Positions 33,250-45,899 are shown, numbered from the stretch's first letter. The stretch is 64,000 nucleotides of DNA from Hymenopellis radicata (GCA_015501595.1 JADNRX010000169.1:1-64000); one strand, 5' to 3'. Translations and numbers: made by a program. Notes: a model not told the origin generated them from the sequence alone.

Positions 33250-33951
33250 TCTGCCTGTACTAAGAAAGGACAAGAATGGGAGAAGAGAGAGGCATGGAGA
33301 TGCACGTGGGGTATGGTTGATGGTGTCAAGGCCAGTGCCGTTCTTCATCTTCAGTTGGGCTCCAGGTCCACTCGGTACTTCCTATGGATGGCAATGCATG
33401 ATGCCTACAGAGTACACTTCCAGCCGGAATACCATGAGAGGGCCTACTGTAAGCACTGCCCAGGAGAGGTCGAGTCCTTAGAGCACATCCTAACAAAATG
33501 CACATCGCCGGGTCAGAAGGAAGTATGGCAGCTAGCAAAAAGCGTACTAGAAAACCGGCTAATCCCATGGCGAGAACCATCGCTGGCAACGATCCTGAGC
33601 AGCCCGATGCCAGTCTTTAAAGACTGGAACGACAAACGTGAGACTGGAAAAGAAAGGCGATACCGGATCGTAATCACCTCCTCTGCGCAAGTCATATGGA
33701 ACGCGCGGTGCGAACGGATAATTGAACATGCCAACGCGGAATTCACCACAGACCAAATCCAAAACCGGTGGCGAAAGAAAATAAACAGGCGCCTCGAGCT
33801 CGACTGCTTGATGACTCGGAAACGTTTTGGTAAGAAGGCGATCCCGAAGAAGCATGTAGTGATGACGTGGAAAGGATCCCTTCAAGATGAATATGTCCTC
33901 CCCAAAGATTGGACGGAGGCGAGCGGGGTTTTAGTGGGTACGGCGTTGTGA
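33250..33951 (+). pseudogene. LINE (Tad-like) ORF2 C-terminus, 5'-truncated
   Basis: STRYFLWMAMHDAYRVHF, then CKHCPGEVESLEHILTKC (CX2CX7-8HX4C) and WQLAKSVLENRLIPWREPSL are the C-terminal region that follows RNase H in fungal non-LTR retrotransposons. It ends at a TGA at 33949-33951. An A10 run at 34189-34198 could be the poly(A) tail. The reverse transcriptase is absent, as expected for a 5'-truncated LINE copy. Confidence 0.75.
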
Positions 33952-34299
33952 TGGTGGGAGTAAGGCGCAAGGTAAGTATAGGGTCGGCGCGGCACGAAGT
34001 AGATTCCCACCACACTCGGTCCCAAGTCCCACACGGATGAATGCGTAATGCATTTCCCCGCGGTTAATTTCTGTCAACGGTTATTCTGTTATGGTACTAA
34101 CATGCTTGGTTACAAACCCAAGCAACCCAAAGACTGCACGTTGGAAGTGACTGTGTCACCGGACCGCCTCTGCACATAGTCTCAACCAAAAAAAAAATGA
34201 CCCCTCTTGTCCTGCTCTCTGCCCAACATGTGCTTTTCATCCGCCTGAGTAACCCCTTGAGATTCCGATCACGTGACACCACCAATTGCGCCACACAGA

Positions 34300-34620
34300 A
34301 AACAGACACCTTGTGGCCCCTTGATGGCGCTAAAACTTATAATAAGGGTGTTTATGGTTTTTATTATCTAGAGACTCTAAATAACTTAAAAATCAGCCAG
34401 AAATATGGATATTAATATGACATGGCGAGGATTCGAACCGGTGACCGCCGAAGATCTGACACGCGCGGTGACAACTCTCACTGTCTCACACACGCAATAC
34501 CAACTCTGACTCTCACGCACGCGGTGGCGACTCTGACACTCGGTGGCGAATGACTATGGGGAACGACGACTTTCCTAAAAAGCTCTGACACGCGGCTAAA
34601 TGCTCATGTGTAGCGGGTCG
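34300..34620. repeat. AT-rich and GTGGCGA-repeat tract with a tRNA-like B box
   Basis: On the minus strand GGTTCGAATCCTCGCC matches the T-arm/B box of tRNA genes, but no acceptor 5' strand or D-arm is found. Around it CTCTGACAC-GCGGTGGCGA-like units repeat several times, and the flank is AT-rich. Possibly a tRNA-derived SINE remnant. Confidence 0.3.
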
Positions 34621-34832
34621 TAACATTTTGTCATTTTGACCAAGATAGACTTCCTCCAAAAGGGCCGATTGCGAGCGAGGATGAATCGGTAGGAGAAGGG
34701 TGCGACACCGGCTCCGAGGCAAACAACGTTAATTGGTGGAAAGAAAATTGGCCACAAGTCGAGTCTTGATTGCTTAATACATGAATGATATTCATCGCTG
34801 ACAATGAAAAGATCCTGTCTGAATCGCGTGCC

Positions 34833-37311
34833 TCCACCTCTGCGAATGTCATGGCTCGTTTGGCCTGTTCTTTTTGTGGTTACAACGAGCTTTCGGCGCG
34901 CGTGGGTTTATGGGATCCTTCATCTTTAGACACGACCTTACTGGAATGTGCCGTGGACCGTTTACGTGACAGCTACAGCACCCCGGAAATCCAACCCTAC
35001 CGCATTTTTGATGGACGCCTTCGTGCATGCACTACTTGTAATCGTTGCATACGTCATAACGCGTTCGTTTCTATTCCCATTTATGTGGGCGAATGGATGT
35101 TGGACGGAAGAAGTTCCCAACGAACTTGCTGGCCTTACGTTTGCTGAAGAGGTCGTTATTGCGCGTGCACATGCCACCAAATCATGGATTAAACTCAACG
35201 CCGAGCGATCCTGACGCCGCTCGCTAGCGGCGTCCGGAAACGTATGCCTTGATCCCCACGAAATTACTGAATTAACCGCCAAACTTCCCCTACCCGCGAA
35301 TGCGTTGTTCGATGAAATGGTGGTCATCATTGTCACCGATGGAGCCGCGGCCACAGCGGAGATGTTGAACGCACACCTTTACTTGTAAGGCGCTGGAAGG
35401 TACTACAGGCCTTAATTTGGCTACAAGAACACAATCGTCTCTATCGCGACATCGAAATCGACTGGCCCGCGCTTTATGGGTACAACCCCGATGGTCATCT
35501 TGATTATCCCGTCCAACACATTGTTGAGAATGCTACTACGCAAGACCAATCCACCTATACCGGGCACGGGATTGATACCACTATGTCGATATTCTCGGTG
35601 GCGCATGAAGAATCGGCGAAACAAATCCCGCTCTCAAGCACGGGTAACTATTCATTTTATAGCCATAAAACTGCTCTCTAACCACCCTCACCCAAGGGAT
35701 GTTCGACGTCGAGCAATCGGAGTCGTCCCTCAACGTTCAACCTTCAAAACATACAGGCTCTCCGAGACCTTCATGCCGAAAAGCGGTTCATCAAAACATC
35801 CGAATCGAGTGATACCATCAATACTCGACACAATCCCGATGTGTACGGCTAGCTTTGGCCCACTCTTTTCCCGTATGGAGCGGAAACGTTCGAAGCTGAA
35901 TTGGACCGTGCAGCAGGATTTCATCCGATCCACCTAAAGTCACAGGTGTCGCATTATCTCCAACTCGCCGACTCACGCTTTCAAACACGTCTGTCATTTA
36001 TTTTTGTATTGCAAAACTTGATGATGGTTCGACGGTCGTCACATCAATCACGGCTGGCTGTTCGTCGAGGCTGGTGGTCGAAGGCTATGGCCGCCATGGC
36101 CCATGGCGCTGGTTATTGACGAAACCCTAAAGCATTTGAGGCCGTGCTGGCGGCGAAGAAAGCTCGCAAGGATTTCTCCCCCATTTACCCCGGAAACGGA
36201 GGGCGAATGGGCTGCGCTCGACTTGCTCAAATACATGGAATACTGCTCAGATCATATTGAGAGTTCCACTAGGGGTATGAGACATGACCTTCGAGCTCTT
36301 TGCAGACTCGGGGACTCCGTCTATTTTTTTACTCTAAACCCTGCCGACACCTACAATCCCCTTTGTTCCTTCCTATCGGGACACGATATCGATCTTGACA
36401 CCGTTTTTGATAAGCCCGACGCCACATTCTCAAACCTTCGATCGAGCGCGACACCTCGCGGCCAATCCTGTTGCCGGAGCCCGATTCTTCTAGCTCATGG
36501 TTGGCCAGCTGCTAAACATATTCCTAGGTACTGGCCGCCCGTCGCATCGAGGAGTGTTTGGACGGGTAAAGCATTACTATGGGGTGGTCGAAGTACAAAA
36601 CCGGGGATCTCTGCACTCATATCTTAGTCTGGCTACAGGGTGCTCTGTCGCCGCTTGGCATTCAAAAGAAAGCAGAGGTCGACAAGCAATTCAAGGCGAG
36701 GATGTTTGCCTGGTTGGACTCCATATTCAAATATGAGTTCCCTGACGGCGCACCTGATGAATGCTCGTTGGATGCGAATGACAAGAACAGCATTCTTCGT
36801 CGCCCTCCTCCCTCCCTACCCGATTTCGACACCATATGGCCCGTTGTACCTTTCTAAGGTATTGGCTGCCGTACGCCAAGTCCACATCCACATCGATACG
36901 TGTTTCAAGAAGATTACTCGCGCATATATATGCCATGCTGTCGCCAGAGGAACGAGATCTCCTCTGTCGGTTCTTCTATCCCCAAGATCTCGTTGAATAT
37001 ATATGGATGACGCAGCCCACATATTCTTTCGCCGCCTACACCGTTCTATGGTTGGTCACAATCCTACCACGAGAGGGTGTCAATGCAATACGGATGGGAA
37101 ATTTATTGGCTCTGGTCCGTTTGGTATGGCTCTAAGCGTGTATATGACGAACTACACCGCGAAGTCATCTCTTGACTCCGCGGTCGTCATGAGCGCATCG
37201 ATTGCCGCGTTATCAGCGATGGGTCGACATATGGTAAACGCAGATGAGTGCCGACAGCTGTTGATGAAGACTCTTAATCAGATGAACAGCCGTCGGAAGT
37301 TATCTGGGTAG
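34833..37311 (+). pseudogene. Helitron Rep-side protein (DUF6570/Helitron-like N), frameshifted
   Basis: Segments in several frames follow the usual order of fungal Helitron proteins: MARLACSFCGYNEL, LRACTTCNRCI, EEVPNELAGLTFAEEVVIAR, FDEMVVIIVTDGAAATAEML, TMSIFSVAHEESAKQIPLSS, HYLQLADSRFQTRLSFIFVL, YFFTLNPADTYNPLC, GVFGRVKHYYGVVEVQNRGS then (one frame over) THILVWLQGALSPLG, the HUH-endonuclease region, and VYMTNYTAKSSLDSAVVMS near the end. At least eight frame changes or stops break it. The helicase half is not attached; the relic at 30097 lies upstream, so the two are separate copies or rearranged. Confidence 0.8.
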
Positions 37312-37335
37312 CAGGTACCGGTTGTATGCTCGTGA

Positions 37336-37369
37336 GGCTCGGTCCCGAACCAGGGACTTCATACGAGCC
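37336..37369 (+). other. Nested hairpin downstream of Helitron relic
   Basis: GGCTCG pairs with CGAGCC and, inside, GTCCC pairs with GGGAC: two perfect stems of 6 and 5 bp. It lies 25 bp after the last Helitron coding remnant and is followed by CTGG. It could be a Helitron 3' hairpin or a degraded tRNA T-arm. Confidence 0.3.
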
Positions 37370-37419
37370 CTGGCTGATGGAATTTTTTCAGAATCCCGCT
37401 GATTAGAAGTACTAGTTCG

Positions 37420-38140
37420 TGATCAGTATCACCGGTGTTCACACGCGCCAAACAAGTGCTCTACGCAGTGCGCCACGATTTGGCGCCGTGGCTAAATCAA
37501 TGCGGTTTCGTTTCGCGTCAAAATGCCTGCTTAATTTTGCTTACGGCGACACACGGCATGCGCCTACATCTCGAACTTTATCTTAAGTATTCCCATGCGC
37601 GACAACTGCATGGTTTATACATGTACAAGGTCTTTCTCTCTGTGTGTTCTATGTATATCCAATTGATTGATGTTACTTCTTAGCTCCAGCTGTACGGCAG
37701 GGCTTACAGCACACTGTATGTGACGCTGTTCAAACAGCGGTTCTCGGCTGCTCGAACTTTCAGAAGTACTTGGAGATGGTCTTGAGAAAGACTTCGTTGT
37801 TGATTTTGAGCCGAATTACTGCTTACCGCCCCTCAGAGCATTTCTGGTCAATCCTGGTTTCGATATTTGTGGTTCTCTTACCCAGTAAGGCTGACTCGTT
37901 TTGCTGTTTCGAGCACTGGTTGCCACGAATCAGTGCGCTGCGGAACAACTAGTACTACAAGCTTGAGAGAGGTACGCTGGGGCCCCTGAGAGCGATCGTT
38001 CTAGATCTATGTTGCATTGGGTTGTAGGTTTACTCGATGCGTTCAAGCGCCATGATTCATCGTGAGCTTTGTCTTTAGCTGTGACTTCGAATAATGCGAC
38101 CTGAATGTGACAGGTCTAGTGAACGATTCTGAACGTCAGA
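37420..38140. other. No gene recognised
   Basis: Only short frames; the one at 37435-37683 has no recognisable features. A CTAGT sequence is present at 37413. Confidence 0.3.
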
Positions 38141-38152
38141 GGGGCCTTCGCT

Positions 38153-38158
38153 TATAAA
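38153..38158 (+). promoter_or_regulatory. TATA box of the C2H2 gene
   Basis: TATAAA, 31-36 bp upstream of the start codon at 38189, so transcription would begin very close to the ATG. Confidence 0.5.
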
Positions 38159-38188
38159 CGGCATAAAGGCTATTCCTCGGAGACGATA

Positions 38189-39133
38189 ATGTCAGGTCGA
38201 AAGGCAATGCCGTACCTTCACCGTTGCTCTCTCTGTCCACTCAGCTTCCCCGTCAAGCACGAGTTGCTTAGGGTCAGTCCTCATCTCGCTCTATACTTCC
38301 GATACTCGCACTTATGCCCTTGAAAATTTTCAGCACGCCAAGAAGGAGCACTTCGTCTGCCCGACGTGCAAGCCGATTCGGACGTTTGCGACTGCGGAGT
38401 CCCTCAAGGAACATTACCGAGGCTCCCCGCACCATCCCAATTGCCCGGAGTGCGGGGCTGGATTCCAGAATGACAATGAGAGGGATGAGGTGAGTACATC
38501 ATTTGTAATTCTGTCGGCTGGTTTTATCTACACTGTCTAGCACCTTATTTCCCATGAACGTGACTGTCAAAATCGGGACTGTCTCATCTACAGGGTATAC
38601 GAGCGCGAGCTGCAAGCTCACTACCAGGACTCTTCTCGCCATCCGTGTTGCGAGCTATGTGGCGACGGGGTTTTTGATTCGACAGCGCTCACCGAGGTCC
38701 GTAAACACCAAATCATTGTCATCGATATTGGTACTCATGTTTATGTTTGCCACACTAGCATCATCGAGCGAAACATGAATACTGTGAGGAATGTGCTGAG
38801 CCATTTGTTTCTCTCGAGGATCTCGAAAGGCATTTCAACAGCCATGCCGACCACGTTTGTCACGTTTGTGGAATCGGCTTTCCAACAAAGTTGGAAAAGG
38901 ATACTGTAAGTTGCTGTATTCTTCTTTTGAGGTCGCGTGAATTGAAGATGCCTTAGCACACCCACTCGAGCTCGATTTTGAGCTCTCTGGAAGCAATACA
39001 TAGCGGTTCGGCTTCATATTCCGGTATATCAAGCTCTTGGATGCTTCCAGTAGAGCCCGATGTACGCTCTGTTGGCCGGATACCGGTAATACTTACTGAC
39101 CATCCGATAGGAGGAGGCCGTCGCATGGGTTGA
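38189..39133 (+). CDS. C2H2 zinc-finger protein, intact five-exon gene
   Basis: Exons 38189-38272, 38334-38489, 38541-38696, 38759-38905 and 38957-39133 join, all in phase 0, to 239 codons. The introns are 51-62 bp with normal GT-AG ends. The first finger is a textbook CX2CX12HX4H (CSLCPLSFPVKHELLRHAKK then EH). It is followed by about five further finger-like units: FVCPTCKPIRTFATAESLKE, CPECGAGFQNDNERDEHLIS, CCELCGDGVFDSTALTE, CEECAEPFVSLEDLERHFNS and CHVCGIGFPTKLEKDTH. Exons coincide roughly with finger boundaries. The C-terminal 50 residues are Ser-rich. Probably a small nucleic-acid-binding protein of a basidiomycete-specific type; no partner or target is evident. Confidence 0.85.
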
Positions 39134-39370
39134 CCTTCTTGTATGTGAGCCTCGGCAGACGGTTCCGACTGCTTCCCATAATGCCACCCACAACACCCAG
39201 AGTGGTATTTTTCACAGCTCGACTGGAAATCACTCGATCCCGGTGTCCAATAGTCGGATGTGCTGTCGGTTGTGCGGACTGGCTGGGTGCCACGGGATGT
39301 CGGCCTCAACTTGTGGTCACCTTTATTGTAGCAGGTATTTGTTCAATTTCTTTCGGGCGGAGCAGGAAGC

Positions 39371-40158
39371 TTACTGTGATGGCTGAGGTGCATTCATGCT
39401 ATAATAAGGACCACCGGACGATGCCCACGGTGCTGGTGTGCAGTAACTATCATCATTGTACTTGACCTTTCGTGAATGCTTCCTACCGTTTAGTCGACGG
39501 CGATGACGGGGAAGATGGGGTATTCTGGTCCGAATCATCCGTTGCAAGGCGTTCATAAGTAGGTGCCCTACAGCACAGTGCTGAAAATCCTCAATCTGTT
39601 TGACGAACGCGACGTGCTGAGAGAACTCGTTGACGTAAGAGAATTTTGAGTGTGACGGAGTGGGAGGTGTCGGCGACAGATGTTCGACCGCTCGGAGAAT
39701 ATTGTCGAGTGCCTCCATATATTCGAATGCCGTGATACAGCTGTGGCTGTCGTCAGAACCCCACAGAGCTTGTTCATGGCCTCCATGTTGACCACCGTTA
39801 TGGACTTCTGCTGCGTCTCGCCATCTTGGCGGCTTGAGCTCCTTCGTGACAAGCCTGTTCGGACGCAGGTGGATCTCTTGCCAGAAATGCAAGTCACAAA
39901 CCAGTTGCATGAGAATCCCGTTCAGGTAGGTGTCCGGAATGGAGATGAGGATATCGATGATACCGAACTTGTTGACCTGGAGCTGCGGGCAAGGCGGGTT
40001 TCGAGCGTGCCAATGCTGCTGCGTGATTTAGCGGCCTCCTTCTTTATCTTGTCTTTCTCCTCCAGCTCCACCTTGCGCTTGTCCAGGATACGGCTCAAGT
40101 AGATGGGAATCAGCCCACTCAACTCGACCAACCTGTCGAAACGCGCCATCTCATCCAC
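39371..40158 (-). CDS. Unknown protein with basic coiled-coil-like N-terminus
   Basis: The frame from 40158 reads MDEMARFDRLVELSGLIPIY, then a charged heptad-like stretch (SRILDKRKVELEEKDKIKKE) and a Ser-rich end. A second open stretch on the same strand (39371-39910, starting MQLVCDLHFWQEIHLRPNRL) may be a later exon. The join is not secure, since two frames are open in that part. No family recognised. Confidence 0.3.
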
Positions 40159-41164
40159 TGCTCATCCGCCGTATATTTGTAGCAGGGTCGCAACTTCGCA
40201 AGGTTCTCAGCCGGCTGCTCCCCGAGTATTGAGTAAGGTCGTAAAAGACGCGGTTACTTTCGTGGGCGGGAGGCACAGGATGACATGGGACGTGCACGAC
40301 AGTCTAGAAAATCGAGAATACGCACATTTATCCTTGGTAACTTCCGAAATATCGATGGCTCCATGGCCGGCTACTTCAGTCAGCGGTGTAATTTTGCGGA
40401 CGTGGTATACTAGTCCTTGAGGTGCAGCCTCTGCTCTGATAGGACGCCACATTCAACGTCGCCGTATTATCGGGCTCTCTTCCTTTACCGGTAGCATCAC
40501 AGTACTAGTATCCACCGGGACGCCCTTCACCGACACCACCAGCGCCACTGTGATATCTGGAGACGAGAGAGTAATACATAAGTCCTTTCTCGCACTTGAA
40601 GACACCTCCATCAGCCGCCCATCCATTATGCAAAAGCGAGAGATGCAGTATAGAGAAAACGAAAATGTGTGATATGGACTAGAGAACAACAAAAAAATAC
40701 GCGATGCTTAGAATCCGGGTGGAATAGGCGGGTGTGTTCCCAACACGCGACTCATAGCGGAATGTATCAAACCACGAGTATGACGCGAAATGAAAGCCCA
40801 GTCATGATTGGCCCTAATCTCACATATTTTGACCGCGAAAAAGCAAGTTTTGAAACAGTGTCATCGACAACCTGAACATGAATCAGTATTGGTCAAGCTC
40901 ATGTCTGACAACTCACCACGTCAACGGGGCGCTTCGGCGATATGTACTCGCGACACGGGAGAGAATATATCTCAGCAGAGGCTGCTTCGGACGGCGAGCC
41001 ACGACAACAGGAGGATTATCGTGCCACAATGCGCTGCAGCGAAGTGGCTGGATGTCGCATACGCAAAATCCGAGGTGACAGAAGCATCAGCAGTGTATGA
41101 GAGGGAAAGAAATGCAGACGGCCGCCGCGGAGCCCTCTGGGCAATGGCGGGAAGGGCGGGGATG

Positions 41165-41190
41165 GTGTGGTGGTGGTGGTGGTGGTGGTA
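41165..41190 (+). repeat. GGT microsatellite
   Basis: About eight tandem GGT/GTG units. A similar short GTG run occurs at 56304-56323. Confidence 0.9.
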
Positions 41191-42488
41191 AGACTCAGAG
41201 CGATATCCACCAATAGCTGACGTAATATAGGTGCAGGCTACTATTGTTATTACCTGCTACACGGCTGCTGCTATCTGTACGCTGGTCGTTCAGAGAGCGT
41301 ACGCTGAGGGCACACTTAGTGGCTATCTGAAGGAAATTTCTCGTTTTCTTATGTGATATAGTCATGTTGAAACACAAGTAGTTTCTTTGGCTTTTCAAAC
41401 AGATGAAATTCTTGTGGAGTTTTTCAAAGGGAAACACTTGACGGTTTCTTGAGTGTAGAATATTGGGCATTTCTGTATAATTTTATAGTGTCAAAAATGT
41501 TTGTTTTTCTCCTGAAAGTTTTTGAGATGTAATCTGTGCCTAAATGATGGGAAGTACATTCGCACGCAATACTCAATAGAAAGTTCCACGTGTTTGAGGA
41601 GGAGACAGGCATTGAAACACCTCTTATTTCTCTCGTGTCTTCTCTGAAACTAACACTACTCACTATCCGAGGTGATTATCACTTCAGACAGGCAGAACGC
41701 GAAGCTCCCTACAGCTGTCAGAAACGCCGTCAGAAGCGTATTCAAGTCTACCTCGCGCTAGTTGGAACGTACCTATTACATCTAGAAACAAGATGCAATC
41801 GCATCAACATCGCGTTGGAAGAGACAATTCACTTCTTCAACTAGTATAACATGATTCAGCTTGGTTTGAGATTGATAGATGGTCAGAAATACCTGGTGCG
41901 GTCGGGTGGACGTATCGCTCGTCGACGGGGCCCGATTGGCCAACATACCAAGCATGATGGTGATTGCGATGACTCTGATTGTTGATAACATCAGGTGGGA
42001 ACGAGATGAACGAATGCTAGGTATTTATTGACGAAGATACGCCAGAAAACGGTATCCGTGGGCAACAGGTACGGTAGAACATCGAGAATCGAGGTCCCGA
42101 AATGAGGTCCTGTCGAGAACTGCCAAGTCTAGTTCGAGTTAGTCGGATTGGGATAAATCGGGCTGAAGACTAGCAGGCACGGTTTTGATGGGGCGGTACT
42201 AAAGAGGATTCCGTTTGACAGAAACGCCAGATAGATCCGGCGAGTGCTTAACGTGGGAGCATATGACCATGTTGTAAGACGTGATAATTTCGGAAGCGCG
42301 CGCCACAAGAACTCGCTCGACGCCTTGAGGTGACCGATGACCGATGTCTGCGCAGAGAGTGGCCGTAGTGACTATGTAGATCCGGTTGCCGATTGACTCA
42401 TTGACCCTATGCGTATCATGAGTGCGTGAGGCAAGGACGAGCCTCGAGGTAGCCTGACTTGATGCTCCTGCCGGCAAACTCCGTTTTG

Positions 42489-42510
42489 GGTAGGTAGGTA
42501 GGTAGGTAGA
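42489..42510 (+). repeat. GGTA microsatellite
   Basis: About five tandem GGTA units. Confidence 0.9.
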
Positions 42511-42778
42511 ATCGGCACAAGGTCCCCATGAGGAACGGCCGCTTGTGGAAATGTTATGGCGGGCGAGACCCGATTTCCACCCAGTGACTGAGCACCCGCG
42601 GGGATATCTCCGCATTTAAGAAGGTCCCAACGGACCTCTGGCCACCAGTTCAGAGAACATACTTCTCGAATACCGACCTATAGTCGGTCGCCCTCGCTAC
42701 GAGAGGAGAGAGAGGAAACAAAGAAAAAAGGGGGGGGTCCAAGCAAATAAATTTAGCACATAGCCAACACAGGTAAAA

Positions 42779-44614
42779 CTACGGGACGTAGTCAGAGTCA
42801 CTGTCCGAGTCGGTGTCCACTAACGGAGCATGGGCTGGTTGCTTTTTCAGTCCAGGAATCCTTCGATGCCACGTGCGTACAACAGGTAGCGGTGTCGAGC
42901 GAGTAGGTCGTTGGAGCTCGAATGTCTTGAAGAGCTCCATGCACTCGTAAACGAGCTTCGCGACCAAGGGCAGGCACACATCCTGGAAAATCAGCGCACG
43001 GAGAAGCACCAAGGCACCAGCGTCGTCAGCTGGCAGCCTGGTCAGGTTGAGGTGAGGGAGTTTCGTTATGAGAAGAGAGATGGCCGCGGTACGGATGTCC
43101 ACGAGGTCAGAGTCACCGGTACAGATGAGGATCGCGTGTTCGGGCGACTCGACGGCCAGACCGCAGAGTCTGCAAAGCCGTTCGTCGCGAGGAACGAGTG
43201 GATGAAAGCGATCGGCTCGCCGAAGCTGTTCCAGCGCCAGTGGGTGGTCTGAGAACAAGAGCCGGATCAAAGCTTTTCTGTGCTTGGTGACGCGAAGGTG
43301 GAGATAATGCCGTACATAGATCGCTCGATATGCTGGCTTGTCGGGAGGCGAGAACGGCTCAAGTCGGTTCCACAGCAGGTAGGTCTTGTAAGAAGTGTCA
43401 ATCTTTTGTTGTAGACCTGCCTTCGCAATATGACCGACTGCCTTCATCATCGCTTCCACGTCGGCGGCAGTACGAGACCGAAGGTCCGTAGGCAGAACCA
43501 GGACCTGAGGCAGGTCATCCATACCCAGGGGACGGGGCAGGCTGTTTAACACCCACTTTAAGTCACCCAGCCACGAAGGATGTTTGGCTTCATCGAGGCG
43601 GATACAGACGTCGAGTGTCAGGCTGGCGAAAACGGACAGAGGCTCGTCGAGCAGTTCTTGTAGCAGGCGCAGCGCCATCGTTACTCTTCGGAAGGGGAGA
43701 GGTAGGAGGCCGAGCTCCGTGAACAGAGGGGCAGTCATGGACTGGGCGTTCACGCCTAGCAGCCGACGCAGAAACGCCAGCTGAACAGCGTACATGTCGT
43801 TTGCGACGACGCGTGTAACGTCCAGAATAACATCCGCGCCATTGATTAGGTAAGGATCTACGCGCGCATTATACAGCATGCGCCCTTCAATCGGCGGGAG
43901 AGTGCCAATCACTCGTTCAATTGAGAACACAGCGTTGCCAGTGCGGCGGGCAGCACAAGTCATATTCCTGCAGTGTTGAGCGAAGATGTCGACCTCCAGA
44001 GAGTTTATGGTTATGCCGACATAGGTGTGTTCCACTGTATAGCGGACGGGCTTTCCAGCAAGAGTGAGAACTGGTAAAGAGGACGGTATGTTGCTCTTAT
44101 GCCCAAACACCATAATCCAAGATTTCTCCGCATTGACAGACAAGAAGTTCTGAGTGCACCAAGCCGCCAGACAATTAAGATGCTCCTGTAGCCCGAGCCA
44201 AGACGCAGACATTAGGACAATGTCATCAGCATGTTCGAGATGGGATACCACGGTGAGAATGAGTTTAAAGTCGTCATCATGTGGAATTATCTTCAGATCA
44301 TGCATGAACAGAATCCATAACGTTGGTGAGGCGGGGTCCCCCATAAGTACGCCCATTCGAGCGCGAAACTCCTCCGACATCGCAGTACCTTGACTAACGA
44401 TGTACACCATATCCCGATAGAGTATTCGCAACCAGTCGAAGATCTTCCCGGTGGCTCCCATCTTGTTTGGGTCCTTCATTTCGATTTCGCCTACTGGAGC
44501 TCGTCGTATAGAAAATTTCGACATAATAGTAGAAGGAAAAAGAGTAGTTTCATGCAGAGAATTTTCACCGTCCTGGGTAGAAAATCGTAGGATATTGCCA
44601 CTGCCATCAAACAA
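42779..44614 (-). pseudogene. LINE reverse transcriptase, 5'-truncated
   Basis: An open frame of 611 codons covers the palm onward: KIFDWLRILYRDMVYIVSQG, GVLMGDPASPTLWILFMHDL, HLEHADDIVLMSASWLGLQE (HADD at the YADD position), then FLSVNAEKSWIMVFG and RMLYNARVDPYLINGADVIL, and a CX2CX8HX4C knuckle, CRLCGLAVESPEHAILIC, near the C-terminus. It ends in an Asp/Ser tail. The endonuclease and fingers domain are missing, so it is a truncated insertion even though the frame is long. Its first codon overlaps the last codons of the upstream membrane protein gene, so the element landed at that gene's 3' end. Confidence 0.8.
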
Positions 44615-45816
44615 CGCTGCGTATACTATTGCTTTCCTTCCCGACGTTGAACACCGTCGATCCGGGGGAGCGAAGCGCGTGTGAGTTGATCTGGGTGGTC
44701 GCCTGACTAGCGTCCTGGAATACGGGGTTGGACAATATCGCCTGGCGCGTCGACGACGTCCATGCCTTCTGGTTGATCACTCGGGATATGATCAACAGCG
44801 GCGCAATAATCTAGGACATAGTACTTCAGTTACAGGGCACCGCTCGGTGCGTGAATTACTTACCTGTGTCTGTGACAGGATGGGCAAGAACACGGCGGAC
44901 ACTAAGCTGCCTGCGCCGTAGCATCCGATGAACAACAGAGATGTAACCGCGTAAATGGCCGAGCTCTCAACGAGTAAGGCAATAATGGAGCTATAAGGAA
45001 GATGCATCGACCCCACATTTTTCCTGAGCCACATTTGGTGCACGAACAGCCGACTCGAAATGAGGAGAGTGAGAAGAACATTCAGAGATGTCGAAAGTGA
45101 AAAGTAGGGAAGCGCAAAATCGATGGTTACGCTGTTCCAGATGCCAGCGTTGGGCTTCGAGCTCTGAAAAATAGTCATAATTCCCATGGCTAAAGAAATG
45201 TTGAGACTTCTATACTGAGGGAAGGAGATTGACTCACAGATCGAACCGAGATACAGCAAGCCAGGTAGTCCGAGCACCCAATAGTGAGAGTCCCAAACAA
45301 CTTTGCAGCGGTAGAGCTGTGTAGCATATAAGTGAGTCGTCGCTAACGAAAGGTATATACTAACCAATAGAGCGTCTGCCATCCAATTAGCCAAGATAAA
45401 CACTGTATTCGGAACGACGATGATCGCCTTATAGGCTTCCGCCTGAGCCCACACTTCCGGACCTCCGGGGAAGTTGCGATTATCGATGAAGCTGAGCACG
45501 GCGACGTTGAGATTCATGGCCATGAACACGGTTCCAAGCGCAAAGAGCACAAAAACATAGAGGGCCAAGGGGATGTTGCGAACACGCGGGGCCTTGGGAA
45601 ACAGGAGCCCGATCAGACACCGAACGAACAGCAGCACGGTTATGCCTACAAGTCGATTGACATTGAAAGAAGGATGGACGGCGCACGAGATGACTAACCG
45701 TACAACATGTCCGCGAGATGCATACCGATGAAATCTGACTTTTCGAAGGATATCAGCTCGGGTGGCTCCTGCGGAGCAAAAGGATTCCCGACGGCGGAAG
45801 AGTTTGGGCTAGACAT
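44607..45816 (-). CDS. Multi-pass membrane protein, Agaricomycete type
   Basis: Five exons on the minus strand (45699-45816, 45365-45645, 45238-45316, 44864-45189, 44607-44810) sum to 1008 nt, giving 335 residues with all frames consistent. The soluble N-terminus starts MSSPNSSAVGNPFAPQEPPE. About seven hydrophobic segments follow: VLLFVRCLIGLLF; LALYVFVLFALGTVFMAMNL; AIIVVPNTVFILANWMADAL; VVWDSHYWVLGLPGLLYLGS; LSTSLNVLLTLLISSRLFV; IIALLVESSAIYAVTSLLFI; and IIAPLLIISRVI. The RCKVVW and VESSAIY signatures recur in a very large mushroom family of unknown function. The C-terminal tail is polar (SPGSTVFNVGKESNSIRSVV). A LINE begins within 8 bp of its stop. Confidence 0.85.
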
Positions 45817-45887
45817 TGACCCACGCTTGTAGAAAACAAAGCTGAGGACAGTAAGACGACGTTAAAGAGACTAGCTTCGTATAAGGA

Positions 45888-45895
45888 TATTTATA
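45888..45895 (-). promoter_or_regulatory. TATA box of the membrane protein gene
   Basis: TATAAATA on the minus strand, about 72 bp upstream of the start codon at 45816. Confidence 0.5.
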
Positions 45896-45899
45896 CGAC

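Larger units (their letters stand above)
40160..42640. other. No gene recognised; two microsatellites
   Basis: Short unrelated frames only. Contains (GGT)n at about 41165-41190 and (GGTA)n at about 42489-42510. A frame at 41782-41991 (minus) begins like a signal peptide, but no continuation was found. Confidence 0.35.

Noticed and set aside
34400..34470. tRNA gene on the minus strand
   Set aside because: Only a B-box/T-arm is present; there is no matching acceptor stem or D-arm.
41782..41991. Small secreted protein on the minus strand
   Set aside because: It begins like a signal peptide, but no coherent second exon or family was found.
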